Below are positions 9,292-17,759 of a stretch of DNA of 44,837 bases, in pieces. The notes beneath the pieces were generated by a model. It made no database searches. It saw only the letters and a list, made by a program, of their open reading frames with translations, and had not been told where the DNA came from. Each line of letters opens with the position of its first letter. Positions within the stretch are counted from its first letter, which is position 1. Location of the stretch: the NCBI GenBank assembly GCA_913020555.1, contig CAJWAC010000011.1:1-44837 (forward strand), in the 5' to 3' direction. The position numbers were made by a program, and so were the translations under genes. Origin of the DNA: an uncultured Polaribacter sp. (GTDB taxonomy: Bacteria > Bacteroidota > Bacteroidia > Flavobacteriales > Flavobacteriaceae).

Positions 9292-9792
9292 ATGGATATC
9301 TTTTTACTTATTCTTGGTTTCCTTTTAACTTTACTAGGAATTGTGGGGTCTTTTTTACCAATTTTACCTGGACCAATTACAGGTTGGTTTGGCTTATTAT
9401 TACTGCATTACACAAAAGCAATTCCTATGAACTGGACCTTTTTAGGCATTACTTTGGCAATTTCTATTATAATTTGGATTCTAGATTATATAATTCCGGC
9501 TATTGGCACCAAACGTTTTGGTGGAAGTAAATATGGTGTTTACGGCACTACAATAGGTTTAATAATTGGCTTAATTTCTCCAATTCCATTTGGTATTTTA
9601 ATTGGAGCTTTCTTTGGAGCATTGGTAGGAGAATTGTACTATGATAGAAATGATACAAACAGAGCTATCAAAGCTTCATTTGGTGCTTTTCTAGGATTTC
9701 TAGCCTCAGCTACCATTAAATTTTCAATTTCAACAGTGTACGCCGTTTTGTTTCTCATAAAATTTTGGGAATATAAAGAAGCGATTTTCTAA
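9292..9792 (+). CDS. DUF456 family membrane protein
   Basis: A 166-residue protein that is almost entirely membrane helices, in three pairs: about 3-25 and 27-45, 50-70 and 85-112, 128-163. The opening LLILGFLLTLLGIVGSFLPILPGPITG and the glycine-rich GILIGAFFGALVGEL hairpins are typical of the DUF456 family, whose function is unknown; the glycine-zipper pattern suggests tight helix packing. It is divergent from the BlaI operon and ends immediately before the stop of the convergent PhnA-domain gene. No clear promoter box was found before it. Confidence 0.85.
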   Translation: MDIFLLILGFLLTLLGIVGSFLPILPGPITGWFGLLLLHYTKAIPMNWTFLGITLAISIIIWILDYIIPAIGTKRFGGSKYGVYGTTIGLIIGLISPIPFGILIGAFFGALVGELYYDRNDTNRAIKASFGAFLGFLASATIKFSISTVYAVLFLIKFWEYKEAIF

Positions 9793-10389
9793 TTAATCTT
9801 TTTCAGCCATTTTCTTTACATAATCTGTAATAATTACAATTTGAGTTGGGCCAACTTTACCTTCAATATATTTGGCATTTTCGTGATCTAAAGAAATTCT
9901 ACGAACTGCTGTGCCTTGTTTAGCAACCATACTAGAACCTTTTACTTTTAAATCTTTTATTAAAACAACTGAATCTCCAGACTGTAAAATAGTTCCATTT
10001 GCGTCTCTATGAATTATTTTTTCACTTTCATCTAAATGATCTCCAGATTCTTTAGCAAAACGCAACTCTTCGTCCTCTAAATACATCATATCTAATAAAT
10101 CTTGAGGCCAACCTTCTTTTCTTAATCGAGATAACATTCTCCAAGCCAAAACCTTTACCGGTCTATGTTCACTCCACATCGCATCATTTAAACATCGCCA
10201 ATGATTTGGGTCTGTGGTAACTGCATTTTCAATCTGAGTTATACAAGTTTTACAAGCCAATAAACTACCATCTACTCCACCTCCACCAATTAATTTAGGT
10301 TTTACTTCATAAACGGATAACTCTGAATTTGACAAACATAATTCACATTTCTTATCACTTCTATTCTCTAAATCTTGTTGTAAACTCAT
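9793..10389 (-). CDS. PhnA-domain protein (YjdM-like) with N-terminal zinc finger
   Basis: A 198-residue soluble protein. The N-terminus carries two CxxC pairs (CELC at 15-18 and CKTC at 46-49), which would bind one zinc ion. The C-terminal part, about 128-195, has the PhnA pattern: DANGTILQSGDSVVLIKDLKVKG, then a short strand-rich barrel ending in VGPTQIVIITDYVKK. The family is named after a gene near the E. coli phosphonate cluster, but no phosphonate gene is in this window and the role in phosphonate use is doubtful. A -7 box precedes it at 10413. It is a single-gene unit. Confidence 0.85.
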   Translation of the reverse strand: MSLQQDLENRSDKKCELCLSNSELSVYEVKPKLIGGGGVDGSLLACKTCITQIENAVTTDPNHWRCLNDAMWSEHRPVKVLAWRMLSRLRKEGWPQDLLDMMYLEDEELRFAKESGDHLDESEKIIHRDANGTILQSGDSVVLIKDLKVKGSSMVAKQGTAVRRISLDHENAKYIEGKVGPTQIVIITDYVKKMAEKD

Positions 10390-10412
10390 TTTTTTATTGA
10401 TTGATATTGCAG

Positions 10413-10420
10413 CAAATGTA
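10413..10420 (-). promoter_or_regulatory. -7 element upstream of the PhnA-domain gene
   Basis: Minus-strand TACATTTG matches TAnnTTTG exactly and is 23 bases before the start codon. Confidence 0.6.
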
Positions 10421-10498
10421 ATACTTTACAAATCGAAAAATACTTGAAAAAAATACTGATTTAAATCTGTTATTTTTAAAAATTGTCTTGTTTGTAAA

Positions 10499-12883
10499 TC
10501 AATTCTTAGGATTTAAGATCAAAATATTTTCAGCCTTCTCAATTTCTGATGCATTCAATTGCATCTTAATAAATTCTCCATTAATATATTTTTGAGTTTG
10601 ATCTTTGTAATAATCACTAAATACATTACCAGATTGACCTGTAGGTAATATGGACAACCCATTTTCAACATCAGAAAAATCAATTACTCTTCTTGTAGAA
10701 GGCCCTGCAGTAACTTTATAAATTCCAGTACTATTTAGTTTAAATATTTGGTTATTTATCACTTCATTTCCTCCAATTGTTTCAAAAGGTCCTATATTAA
10801 AAAAATCACGTAATAAGCCACCAGCTTTTCCAATGGCATGCTCATATTCTACAGAAATTACTCGATTCCAAGTCCAACTTTCTACATTTGCTCCTAATTG
10901 ATTTTGTAAAAAAGCAATCGAATTTTTATAAGACTTTAAAACGATTTCAGCTTTTGTTTCCACAATATTTTCCGTAGAAATATCATCCCACCAAACTGAT
11001 TTTTTTCTATCAATTTGTGTTCTTAAAACTTGGTCCTGTAATTGTGAATTGATAAATAAATCAAAAGCTTCTCCTAATTCATCTTTATAGGTGTTTTGCA
11101 AAAACTCGAATAAAAATCGATTGTAAATCGTTGGTGCAAGTGATGATTTTAAATATGCACCTTTCCAATTCTGTAAAATTTCATAAGCCTGTTTTTCTGA
11201 CGGACTCAAATCATTTTTATCAACAGATTGCAATAAATCTCTAGCTATAATATGATCTGCAGACGATGTAACATCATACAACATTTCAGCCACATCTTGT
11301 TTGGTGAAATCATTTTTATCTTTAATTAAATTCACTATTCTTTTAGATCTATTTTCTGGTTGATAATAACCAGGATACAATTTACCTCTAACAGAATCTG
11401 GCTGATGGTTCGCAGAATATACATAATTCCATTTTGGATTTATAGATTTTGGATTTTCAGCAAAATCTAAAATCTCTATTATTTCATCTTTACCAGAAGC
11501 ACCATCTAAATATGTTTTAGAAGACAAACTATCTCTTAATTGATATAATTTTGCAGAGGCAAACCAAGCAATATTATCTTGAGCATCACCATACATTACA
11601 TTTAAGCCCGGAGCATGAATTCGAGAAACACTTTGCTTAAAATCTGTTATAGATTTTGAATGTGATATCCCGTAAGAAACTTCTAACATTTCATTTTCTA
11701 ATTGTGTGTATAACCAATGCATTGCAATAGGTCTTTCATCTTTTAAGTGCGTAATCAAACCATTCATTATAGGACCGTGCTTACTTACTTTTACCTGAAA
11801 AGTAGTATCTCTTTCTCCTTTAATTTTGATTGTTTTTGTTCGTATTTCATATTTTTCAAATCCATTTGGAGTTTTATACTCATTAGGATTGTTTGGATTA
11901 TTTTGTTCTATATAAAAGTTTAAATCGTCATTTGCTAACATTGTTAAGCCATAAGCATATCTTTTATTGTGACCTAGTAAAGGGAAAGGCATTAGCGCAA
12001 TATTGAAACCATACATCTCAAAATCTGGTGTGTTTATATGACTTTGATACCAAACTGAAGGTTGAGAAAAACCAATATGAGGATCATTTGCAAAAATAAC
12101 TTTACCATTTTTAGTTTTATCTGCGCCAATTACCCAAGAATTGCTTCCAATTAAAGGAGAAACAGGCATATTATCCATAATTGAACTTACACTTTTAGAA
12201 AAATTTGCATTAATTTTTGAAATACTATCCATCTTATTAATGGTTAAGTTTTCAGAAAAACTACCTAATAATTCGTTTACATACGATGTTCCTAACTTCT
12301 CTTTAATTTCAGTTAATAAAGGATCTGTTTTATGAGCAACCGCAAAACTAAAAGACATGTAACCAAAAACATTATAAAGATCTTTTAGGGTAAATTTTTC
12401 TTTTTCTATGCCTACTAAAGAAAATTCTAAAGGAGTTTTTCCTTCTTCAATATATTGATTTACGCCATCTAAATAGGCTTGTGTAAGCTTGTAAAATTCA
12501 GAATTTTTATCGATACTCCTTATTGTTTTTTCAGCAGCATCTTCAATACCTAAACCAGCAAAAAACACATCTGTTTCTAACAAATCTTTTCCAAAAATTT
12601 CAGACAATCTTCCAGGAGCTATTCTTCGAATCAATTCCATTTGCCATAATCTATCTTGCGCATGCAAATATCCCAAAGCTATATAGGCGTCGTTTTGATT
12701 TTGAGCATTAATATGAGGTACTCCATTATCATCAAAATAAACGGTTACTTTTTCTGACAGATTTTTTACATCAAACTCTCCAGAATAGGTTGGTGAATTG
12801 TATTTTGAATAAGTGAAATATCCTATTAACAATAGTATCAATAAGAAAACAATAATTTTTAATCCTTTTTTAAGAAATTTCAT
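10499..12883 (-). CDS. Penicillin acylase family (S45) N-terminal nucleophile hydrolase
   Basis: An amide hydrolase of the Ntn fold that matures by cutting itself into alpha and beta chains. The 794-residue precursor has one N-terminal membrane segment (about 7-25), which anchors it or serves as a signal. The alpha part shows the family pattern VYFDDNGVPHINAQN and AYIALGYLHAQDRLWQME. The new N-terminus of the beta chain is Ser247 in GSNSWVIG, with NDPHIG downstream, both hallmarks of the family. The real substrate is not shown by the sequence: family members act on penicillins, acyl-homoserine lactones or cyclic lipopeptides, and in marine flavobacteria quorum-signal degradation or peptide turnover are only possibilities. 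It diverges from the sugar aminotransferase gene, with interleaved promoter elements between them. Confidence 0.92.
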   Translation of the reverse strand: MKFLKKGLKIIVFLLILLLIGYFTYSKYNSPTYSGEFDVKNLSEKVTVYFDDNGVPHINAQNQNDAYIALGYLHAQDRLWQMELIRRIAPGRLSEIFGKDLLETDVFFAGLGIEDAAEKTIRSIDKNSEFYKLTQAYLDGVNQYIEEGKTPLEFSLVGIEKEKFTLKDLYNVFGYMSFSFAVAHKTDPLLTEIKEKLGTSYVNELLGSFSENLTINKMDSISKINANFSKSVSSIMDNMPVSPLIGSNSWVIGADKTKNGKVIFANDPHIGFSQPSVWYQSHINTPDFEMYGFNIALMPFPLLGHNKRYAYGLTMLANDDLNFYIEQNNPNNPNEYKTPNGFEKYEIRTKTIKIKGERDTTFQVKVSKHGPIMNGLITHLKDERPIAMHWLYTQLENEMLEVSYGISHSKSITDFKQSVSRIHAPGLNVMYGDAQDNIAWFASAKLYQLRDSLSSKTYLDGASGKDEIIEILDFAENPKSINPKWNYVYSANHQPDSVRGKLYPGYYQPENRSKRIVNLIKDKNDFTKQDVAEMLYDVTSSADHIIARDLLQSVDKNDLSPSEKQAYEILQNWKGAYLKSSLAPTIYNRFLFEFLQNTYKDELGEAFDLFINSQLQDQVLRTQIDRKKSVWWDDISTENIVETKAEIVLKSYKNSIAFLQNQLGANVESWTWNRVISVEYEHAIGKAGGLLRDFFNIGPFETIGGNEVINNQIFKLNSTGIYKVTAGPSTRRVIDFSDVENGLSILPTGQSGNVFSDYYKDQTQKYINGEFIKMQLNASEIEKAENILILNPKN

Positions 12884-12903
12884 TTGAAAATATTTGAAGA
12901 ACC

Positions 12904-12911
12904 CAAAGATA
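12904..12911 (-). promoter_or_regulatory. -7 element for the penicillin acylase gene
   Basis: Minus-strand TATCTTTG matches TAnnTTTG and is 20 bases before the start codon. It lies only 14 bases from the -7 box of the divergent gene, so the two promoters share DNA. Confidence 0.55.
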
Positions 12912-12925
12912 ATGGATTTATGTTG

Positions 12926-12933
12926 TATTTTTG
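12926..12933 (+). promoter_or_regulatory. -7 element for the aminotransferase-galE unit
   Basis: TATTTTTG matches TAnnTTTG. It lies 20 bases before the ATG at 12954 and downstream of the alternative ATG at 12894, which excludes that earlier start if this promoter is used. Confidence 0.6.
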
Positions 12934-12953
12934 ATGCTCAAATATTTTCGCTC

Positions 12954-14084
12954 ATGAAAGACATTCAGATGGTTGACTTAAAAAGTCAATACAATAAAAT
13001 ACAAGAAGAAATAGATACGGCTGTTTTAAATGTTATACGTTCTACCCAATATATAAATGGCCCAGAAGTAAAAGGATTTCAAAAAGAACTTGAAAATTAT
13101 TTAGATGTAAAACATGTAATACCTTGCGCAAACGGAACAGACGCTTTGCAAATAGCAATGATGGCTTTAGATTTGCAACCTGGTGATGAAGTTATAACAT
13201 CAAATTTCACATATGTGGCTACAGCAGAAGTTATTGCTTTATTAAATTTAAAACCAGTTTTAGTAGACGTTTATAACGATACTTTTGATATTGATGTAGA
13301 AGCTATTGAAAGAGCAATTACTCCAAAAACAAAAGCTATTGTTCCTGTTCACTTATTTGGGCAAGCATCAAATATGGAGGCTATTTTAGAGGTTTCAAAA
13401 AAACACAATTTATATGTAATCGAAGATACTGCACAAGCTATTGGTTGTGATTATACTTTTAAAGATGGTACTACAAAAAAAGTAGGAACTATTGGAACTA
13501 TTGGTTGCACGTCATTCTTCCCTTCTAAAAATTTAGGATGCTATGGAGATGGTGGTGCAATTTTTACTAATGATGATGAATTAGCTAAAAAACTAAGACA
13601 AACTGCAAATCACGGTCAATCTAAACAATATATTCATGACAGAGTTGGTGTAAATTCGCGTTTAGACTCAGTACAAGCAGCTATTTTAAGAATTAAACTT
13701 CGTCATTTAGATGCTTATTCTGAGGCTAGAAACAATGCTGCTTCATTCTATGACAATGCTTTTAAAAATCATCCAAGCTTAAAAATTCCAAAAAGGGTTG
13801 CTTTTTCAAATCATGTTTTTCATCAATATACATTACAACTTAAAAATGTAAATAGAGATGAAATGCGTGAATTTTTGTCAAACAAAGGAGTTCCAGCAAT
13901 GATATATTATCCAATTCCATTACATTTACAAGAAGCATACACAGATCCTCGTTATAAAGAAGGAGATTTTCCTGTCACAGAAAAATTATGTGAATGTGTA
14001 GTTTCACTGCCAATGCAGACAGAACTAGATAATGAACAATTAAATTTTATAACACAATCTGTTTTAGAATTTTTAAATAAATAA
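12954..14084 (+). CDS. DegT/DnrJ/EryC1/StrS family sugar aminotransferase
   Basis: A PLP-dependent aminotransferase of the family that puts an amino group on nucleotide-linked keto sugars for surface polysaccharides. Family landmarks are MVDLKSQY at the N-terminus, PCANGTDALQIAM, FGQASNMEAI, EDTAQAIG and the PLP lysine Lys192 in FFPSKNLGCYGDGGA. The reading frame stays open to an ATG at 12894, but that one precedes the -7 box, and relatives start at MKDIQMVDLK, so I place the start at 12954 (376 residues). galE follows 16 bases later and is probably co-transcribed; together they suggest UDP-sugar supply for a surface glycan. The exact keto-sugar cannot be told. Confidence 0.93.
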   Translation: MKDIQMVDLKSQYNKIQEEIDTAVLNVIRSTQYINGPEVKGFQKELENYLDVKHVIPCANGTDALQIAMMALDLQPGDEVITSNFTYVATAEVIALLNLKPVLVDVYNDTFDIDVEAIERAITPKTKAIVPVHLFGQASNMEAILEVSKKHNLYVIEDTAQAIGCDYTFKDGTTKKVGTIGTIGCTSFFPSKNLGCYGDGGAIFTNDDELAKKLRQTANHGQSKQYIHDRVGVNSRLDSVQAAILRIKLRHLDAYSEARNNAASFYDNAFKNHPSLKIPKRVAFSNHVFHQYTLQLKNVNRDEMREFLSNKGVPAMIYYPIPLHLQEAYTDPRYKEGDFPVTEKLCECVVSLPMQTELDNEQLNFITQSVLEFLNK

Positions 14085-14100
14085 CCCCAAACAATTTTTA

Positions 14101-15111
14101 ATGAAAAGAATTTTAGTAACAGGAGGTCTTGGTTTTATAGGATCTCATACAGTGGTAGAACTGCAAAATGAAGGTTTTGAAGTGGTAATTATTGACGATT
14201 TATCTAATACAACACTTTCTGTTTTGAATAGTATTACAGAAATTACAGGTACAAAGCCAGATTTTCATCAAATAGATTTACGAGTTAAAAATGATGTAAA
14301 AACCTTTTTTGATCATAATAAAATTGATGGAATTATACATTTTGCAGCTTTTAAAGCGGTAGGAGAAAGTATGAGTAAACCTTTAGATTATTATGAAAAT
14401 AATCTGGGAAGTCTTGTATATTTATTGCAAGAAATGAGAGATCGTAATTTAGATAACTTTATTTTCTCTTCTTCGTGCACTGTTTACGGCCAAGCTGATG
14501 AATTACCAATTACAGAAAACGCACCTGTAAAAACTGCAGAATCTGTTTATGGAAATACAAAACAAATTGGTGAAGAAATCATAAGGGATGCCAGCACTGC
14601 TCATAATATCAATACAATTGCATTACGTTATTTTAATCCTATAGGCGCTCATTCATCTGTAAAAATTGGTGAATTACCTTTAGGAGTTCCTGCTAATTTA
14701 ATTCCTTTTGTAACACAAACTGCTGCCGGAATTCGTAAAGAACTATCTGTTTTTGGTGATGATTATCCTACTTCAGACGGCACTGCCGTTCGTGACTATA
14801 TACATGTTGTTGATTTGGCAAAAGCTCATATTGCCGCTTTAAAAAGACTTATCAACAAGAGTAATAATAAAGCATTTGAATATTTTAATGTTGGTACAGG
14901 AACAGGAACTTCTGTTTTAGAAGTTATCAATACTTTTGAGAAAGTAAATGGTGTAAAATTAAATTATAAAATTGTTGGAAGACGAGAAGGTGACATTACC
15001 GCTGCTTATGCAGATACTACAATTGCAAACACAGAATTAAAATGGAAAACTGAAAAAAACCTAGACGAAGCTTTAGAATCTGCTTGGAAATGGCAACAAA
15101 ATCAGTCTTAA
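14101..15111 (+). CDS. galE: UDP-glucose 4-epimerase
   Basis: Interconverts UDP-glucose and UDP-galactose with bound NAD. It is an extended short-chain dehydrogenase: the NAD loop GGLGFIGSH is at 8-16, SSSCTVYG holds the catalytic serine/threonine region, and the catalytic pair is Tyr150 and Lys154 in YGNTK. RYFNPIGAH and the tail segment YADTTIANTELKWK are typical of GalE, and the length of 336 is normal. It is the second gene of a two-gene unit with the aminotransferase and ends before a strong bidirectional terminator. Closely related epimerases with N-acetylated substrates cannot be excluded from sequence alone. Confidence 0.94.
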   Translation: MKRILVTGGLGFIGSHTVVELQNEGFEVVIIDDLSNTTLSVLNSITEITGTKPDFHQIDLRVKNDVKTFFDHNKIDGIIHFAAFKAVGESMSKPLDYYENNLGSLVYLLQEMRDRNLDNFIFSSSCTVYGQADELPITENAPVKTAESVYGNTKQIGEEIIRDASTAHNINTIALRYFNPIGAHSSVKIGELPLGVPANLIPFVTQTAAGIRKELSVFGDDYPTSDGTAVRDYIHVVDLAKAHIAALKRLINKSNNKAFEYFNVGTGTGTSVLEVINTFEKVNGVKLNYKIVGRREGDITAAYADTTIANTELKWKTEKNLDEALESAWKWQQNQS

Positions 15112-15132
15112 TATTTTATCGACAGAAGATAA

Positions 15133-15168
15133 AAAAACCTCAAAAGCAATTATACTTTTGAGGTTTTT
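15133..15168. terminator. Bidirectional terminator between galE and the DUF2911 gene
   Basis: A 14-bp stem (AAAAACCTCAAAAG pairing with CTTTTGAGGTTTTT) around an 8-base loop, with A-tract and T-tract sides, so it can serve both convergent genes. Confidence 0.9.
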
Positions 15169-15188
15169 ATTTTATTATAAATTATTTC

Positions 15189-15731
15189 CTATCCCTTTAC
15201 AGGTAAAGAAATTAATGTTTTATCCCAAGCCATATACATTGTAGCTTCGCTTTTTTCACCTTCAAAAATAATTGAAAACTCTTCAATAGACTCTTGCAAT
15301 TTAGAAACTTTACCTGAAACTCTTACCACGTCTTCTGATTTGTCATAAAAATAAGAACCCCAAATATTCTTTTGATTGCTTAAAATAATTGTCCAATCTT
15401 CATCTGTTGGAATCGAAAATAAAGAGTAGGTTCCTGCGCTTACTTTTTTACCCCCAAAGGTTACCTCTTTGTAAAATGTAATCTCAGCTGCTTCGTTAGC
15501 TCCTGTTCTCCAAACTTTATCTTTTGGTGCCAATTTATCTAAACTTCTACCTTTTAATTGTGGTCTGCTGTAAATTATTTTCACAAGTTTGTCTGCATTC
15601 CTCCAATTTGCTGGGTAAGATGCAGCATCCATAGGACTTTTATCTAAACCTTTAAATTCTTGCGCACTCGTTTCTGATGATGATACCAAAGCAATTGTAA
15701 AAATTGCAATAGCTAAAATAGCTTTCTTCAT
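15189..15731 (-). CDS. Secreted DUF2911 protein
   Basis: A 180-residue protein with a signal peptide (about 1-23, cleavage near TSAQ). The rest is the DUF2911 domain, a small all-beta family common in Bacteroidota. Its recognisable parts are VKIIYSRPQLKGR, WRTGANEAAEITF, VSAGTYSLFSIPT and WTIILS. The family has no known function; it is exported and probably periplasmic or surface-exposed. It is transcribed alone, with a -7 box at 15757 and the shared terminator after it. Confidence 0.88.
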   Translation of the reverse strand: MKKAILAIAIFTIALVSSSETSAQEFKGLDKSPMDAASYPANWRNADKLVKIIYSRPQLKGRSLDKLAPKDKVWRTGANEAAEITFYKEVTFGGKKVSAGTYSLFSIPTDEDWTIILSNQKNIWGSYFYDKSEDVVRVSGKVSKLQESIEEFSIIFEGEKSEATMYMAWDKTLISLPVKG

Positions 15732-15756
15732 AAAATTAAAATTGATTTATTTTCAT

Positions 15757-15764
15757 CAAAAGTA
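15757..15764 (-). promoter_or_regulatory. -7 element upstream of the DUF2911 gene
   Basis: Minus-strand TACTTTTG matches TAnnTTTG and is 26 bases before the start codon. Confidence 0.55.
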
Positions 15765-15787
15765 AAAAAACCTCACAGCCAAAAATA

Positions 15788-16543
15788 TTAATGTTCTGTT
15801 AAGTTTTTAATAATATTCTGAGTTTGTTTGGATATATCATCTAATGGCAAAGGTTTAGAATCAGCAAGAGGCCCAATCTCTGGCCACATTTTAACAAGCT
15901 TTATAGCTTCTTCAACAAGTTGTTTAGAATGATTGTTTTCAATTCTTTTCGCCATTTTTAGAGTTACAACAGAAAAACCAAATGCATCTTGGTATTCTCC
16001 AGCCTCAACTATCTTTCCATCATTTACTCCTTCGTCGTATTCTTCAACAACCTTCTCCATTAAAAATTTAATAATTTCATTTGTATCTCCACCAGAATTT
16101 TTTTGGAGCAAAAGAATATTTTCTTCAGCTTTTTTAAGCATTGGTTCTATTTCATCTGCAGGTCTTCCTTCATCTAAAGCTTTTGAGACTGCTCTAAATA
16201 CTTCTGGTTTAAATCCAAGTGCATCAATACCAGCGCGTTCTGCCTGATGTGTCTCAGATACAGGATGTAACAAGTGTCTTGCTGCTTGTTCTGGCTTTCC
16301 TGCGCGATAAAGCGCTAAACCAGCCTCTACATGTCCAGACATAAAAGCAATTCGTTTTTCAACTGAAAGTGCTTTCATAGAATGATTATCATGATGTCCA
16401 TCGTGATTAGAAGATGCATTTGAACATTCATTTAATTCTTGTGTAACTTTTTCAAATTCACTTTTAAGTTTGTCGTGCTCACCTTTAGGAATACCACAAC
16501 TTATTAAGCATGAGAAAAGTGAAATTATTAGAAATTTATTCAT
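15788..16543 (-). CDS. His-rich helical lipoprotein of unknown function
   Basis: A 251-residue predicted lipoprotein: the signal peptide ends in the lipobox LISC (Cys16) followed by Gly. A coiled-coil stretch (about 20-40) leads to a histidine cluster, HDGHHDNHSM, near residues 48-57, which could bind a metal ion. The remainder is helical, with the notable stretches MSGHVEAGLALYRAGKPEQA and HLLHPVSETHQAERAG, then long amphipathic helices. The conserved-looking histidines (GHV, HLLHP, ETH) suggest a metal or haem site. This is inference: I do not recognise a family with a known role. The alanine- and glycine-rich style of the middle part differs from the Lys/Asn-rich neighbours. Downstream is the DUF2911 gene, 56 bases away. 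Confidence 0.75.
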   Translation of the reverse strand: MNKFLIISLFSCLISCGIPKGEHDKLKSEFEKVTQELNECSNASSNHDGHHDNHSMKALSVEKRIAFMSGHVEAGLALYRAGKPEQAARHLLHPVSETHQAERAGIDALGFKPEVFRAVSKALDEGRPADEIEPMLKKAEENILLLQKNSGGDTNEIIKFLMEKVVEEYDEGVNDGKIVEAGEYQDAFGFSVVTLKMAKRIENNHSKQLVEEAIKLVKMWPEIGPLADSKPLPLDDISKQTQNIIKNLTEH

Positions 16544-16908
16544 AGTTTACGTTTTAAAATGTTTTTACTACTAATGGTTTTAATTCTCTTTAAGCCTCGA
16601 TAAAAGCAAAAATTAGGGTTCTAAACCCGACAACTTTTTCAATAAGTTTATGTTTAACTATCTAACTACATTAATGAAACTCAAAAATACGACTCTCTAA
16701 AAGAGTTTCCTAATACCTTTCCTTAAACATTTTTTATTGCATCCTAATATTGAAAATAAAATATTTCGCTCATTTCTTTTATTAGTTATACTTTTAAAAT
16801 TTCCATATTCAAAGAATTTTTATGGTTTGTTCTAAAAAAGATTTTATTTCTTAAAATTTAAAAAAAGCATAATTTGAGGAAATTCATTTATGTTATTTAC
16901 TGAAAAAT
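16544..16908. other. Gene-free stretch between the lipoprotein and SCO1-like genes
   Basis: No convincing reading frame on either strand. Minus-strand TATTTTTG at 16682-16689 matches the -7 consensus and may start the lipoprotein transcript with a leader of about 140 bases. Short inverted repeats occur at 16616-16628 (GGGTT/AACCC) and 16692-16706 (ACTCT/AGAGT inside AAACTC/GAGTTT). The second could be a weak terminator for the SCO1-like gene but has no T-run. Confidence 0.5.
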
Positions 16909-17589
16909 CTATTCTCTAGTATATTCTTCCTTTAACAAAACAACATCTTTTTTAAGCTTTTCCATATCCTCTTTATTAGTTCCATCATAAAAGCCCCTAA
17001 TACGTCTTTCTTTGTCTATCAAAATAAATTGTTCTGTATGTATAAAATCATTTTCTCCTCCATCTCCTTCTTCTATTACAGCCATATAACTTTTTCTCGC
17101 TAAATCATAAATATGTGTTTTCGACCCGGTAGTTACATTCCATTTACCATCTATAACTCCTTTATTAATGGCATACTCTTTCAATACAGAAACGCTATCG
17201 ATAGCAGGGGTAACAGAATGAGATAAAAACTTTATGTCATCATCATTTTTATAAAATTCTTGCAATTCACTCATATTATAAGCCATAGCAATGCAAATGT
17301 TTGTGCACCGTGTAAAAAAGAAATCTGCAATATAAATTTTATCCTTATAGTCTTTATTGGTGATAATTTCTCCATTTTGGTTTTTCAATTCAAAATCGGC
17401 TATTTTATGATCTTTGGTAACATGTTTTATAGATTGATGCACCAAATTCGGGTTTACATCTGCAGGGTTATAGACTTTTAATTTTTTATCAACTTTTAAA
17501 AGTTGATAAAAAACAGGTACAGCAACTGCAGAGAAAATCACTAAAAATAATATTGTTGCTTTACTTTTTTTAAAAAACTTTAAATCCAT
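16909..17589 (-). CDS. SCO1/SenC family copper chaperone-like protein
   Basis: A membrane-anchored thioredoxin-fold protein of the type that delivers copper to, or reduces, the CuA site of cytochrome c oxidase. With the start at 17589 it has 226 residues: one N-terminal helix (about 12-30), then the thioredoxin-like domain. Both copper cysteines are present (Cys95 and Cys99 in TRCTNIC), as is the third ligand His184 in DFIHTEQFILID. The prolines usual in CPxxCP are missing. The frame runs open to 17661, but a -7 box at 17607-17614 lies between that ATG and the chosen one, so the longer start is unlikely. No cytochrome oxidase genes are nearby. Confidence 0.88.
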   Translation of the reverse strand: MDLKFFKKSKATILFLVIFSAVAVPVFYQLLKVDKKLKVYNPADVNPNLVHQSIKHVTKDHKIADFELKNQNGEIITNKDYKDKIYIADFFFTRCTNICIAMAYNMSELQEFYKNDDDIKFLSHSVTPAIDSVSVLKEYAINKGVIDGKWNVTTGSKTHIYDLARKSYMAVIEEGDGGENDFIHTEQFILIDKERRIRGFYDGTNKEDMEKLKKDVVLLKEEYTRE

Positions 17590-17606
17590 AATAAGGGCTG
17601 TTTTGG

Positions 17607-17614
17607 CAAATTTA
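17607..17614 (-). promoter_or_regulatory. -7 element for the SCO1-like gene
   Basis: Minus-strand TAAATTTG matches TAnnTTTG, 17 bases before the ATG at 17589. It decides the start codon. Confidence 0.6.
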
Positions 17615-17722
17615 CATCTTAAAAAAATCTTAGAAAAGCAGCATGAAATAAAAACGATCAAAAATGTTTGTTAAAATAAAAATCATGTTTCAATAGTTCT
17701 TTTTAAACTCTCTATAAAAACG

Positions 17723-17730
17723 TACATTTG
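17723..17730 (+). promoter_or_regulatory. -7 element for rseP
   Basis: TACATTTG matches TAnnTTTG and is 29 bases before the start codon. The bases after it (GCGTTTTAAAAATTTGA) resemble the segment after the secDF box. Confidence 0.6.
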
Positions 17731-17759
17731 TGCGTTTTAAAAATTTGATTTTACGCTGA

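Noticed and set aside
12894..12953. Longer N-terminus for the DegT-type aminotransferase (MKNPKIMDLCC...)
   Set aside because: The early ATG lies upstream of the -7 box and the added residues have no family match.
17590..17661. Longer N-terminus for the SCO1-like protein
   Set aside because: A -7 box lies between this ATG and the one at 17589; the extension would not be transcribed from it.
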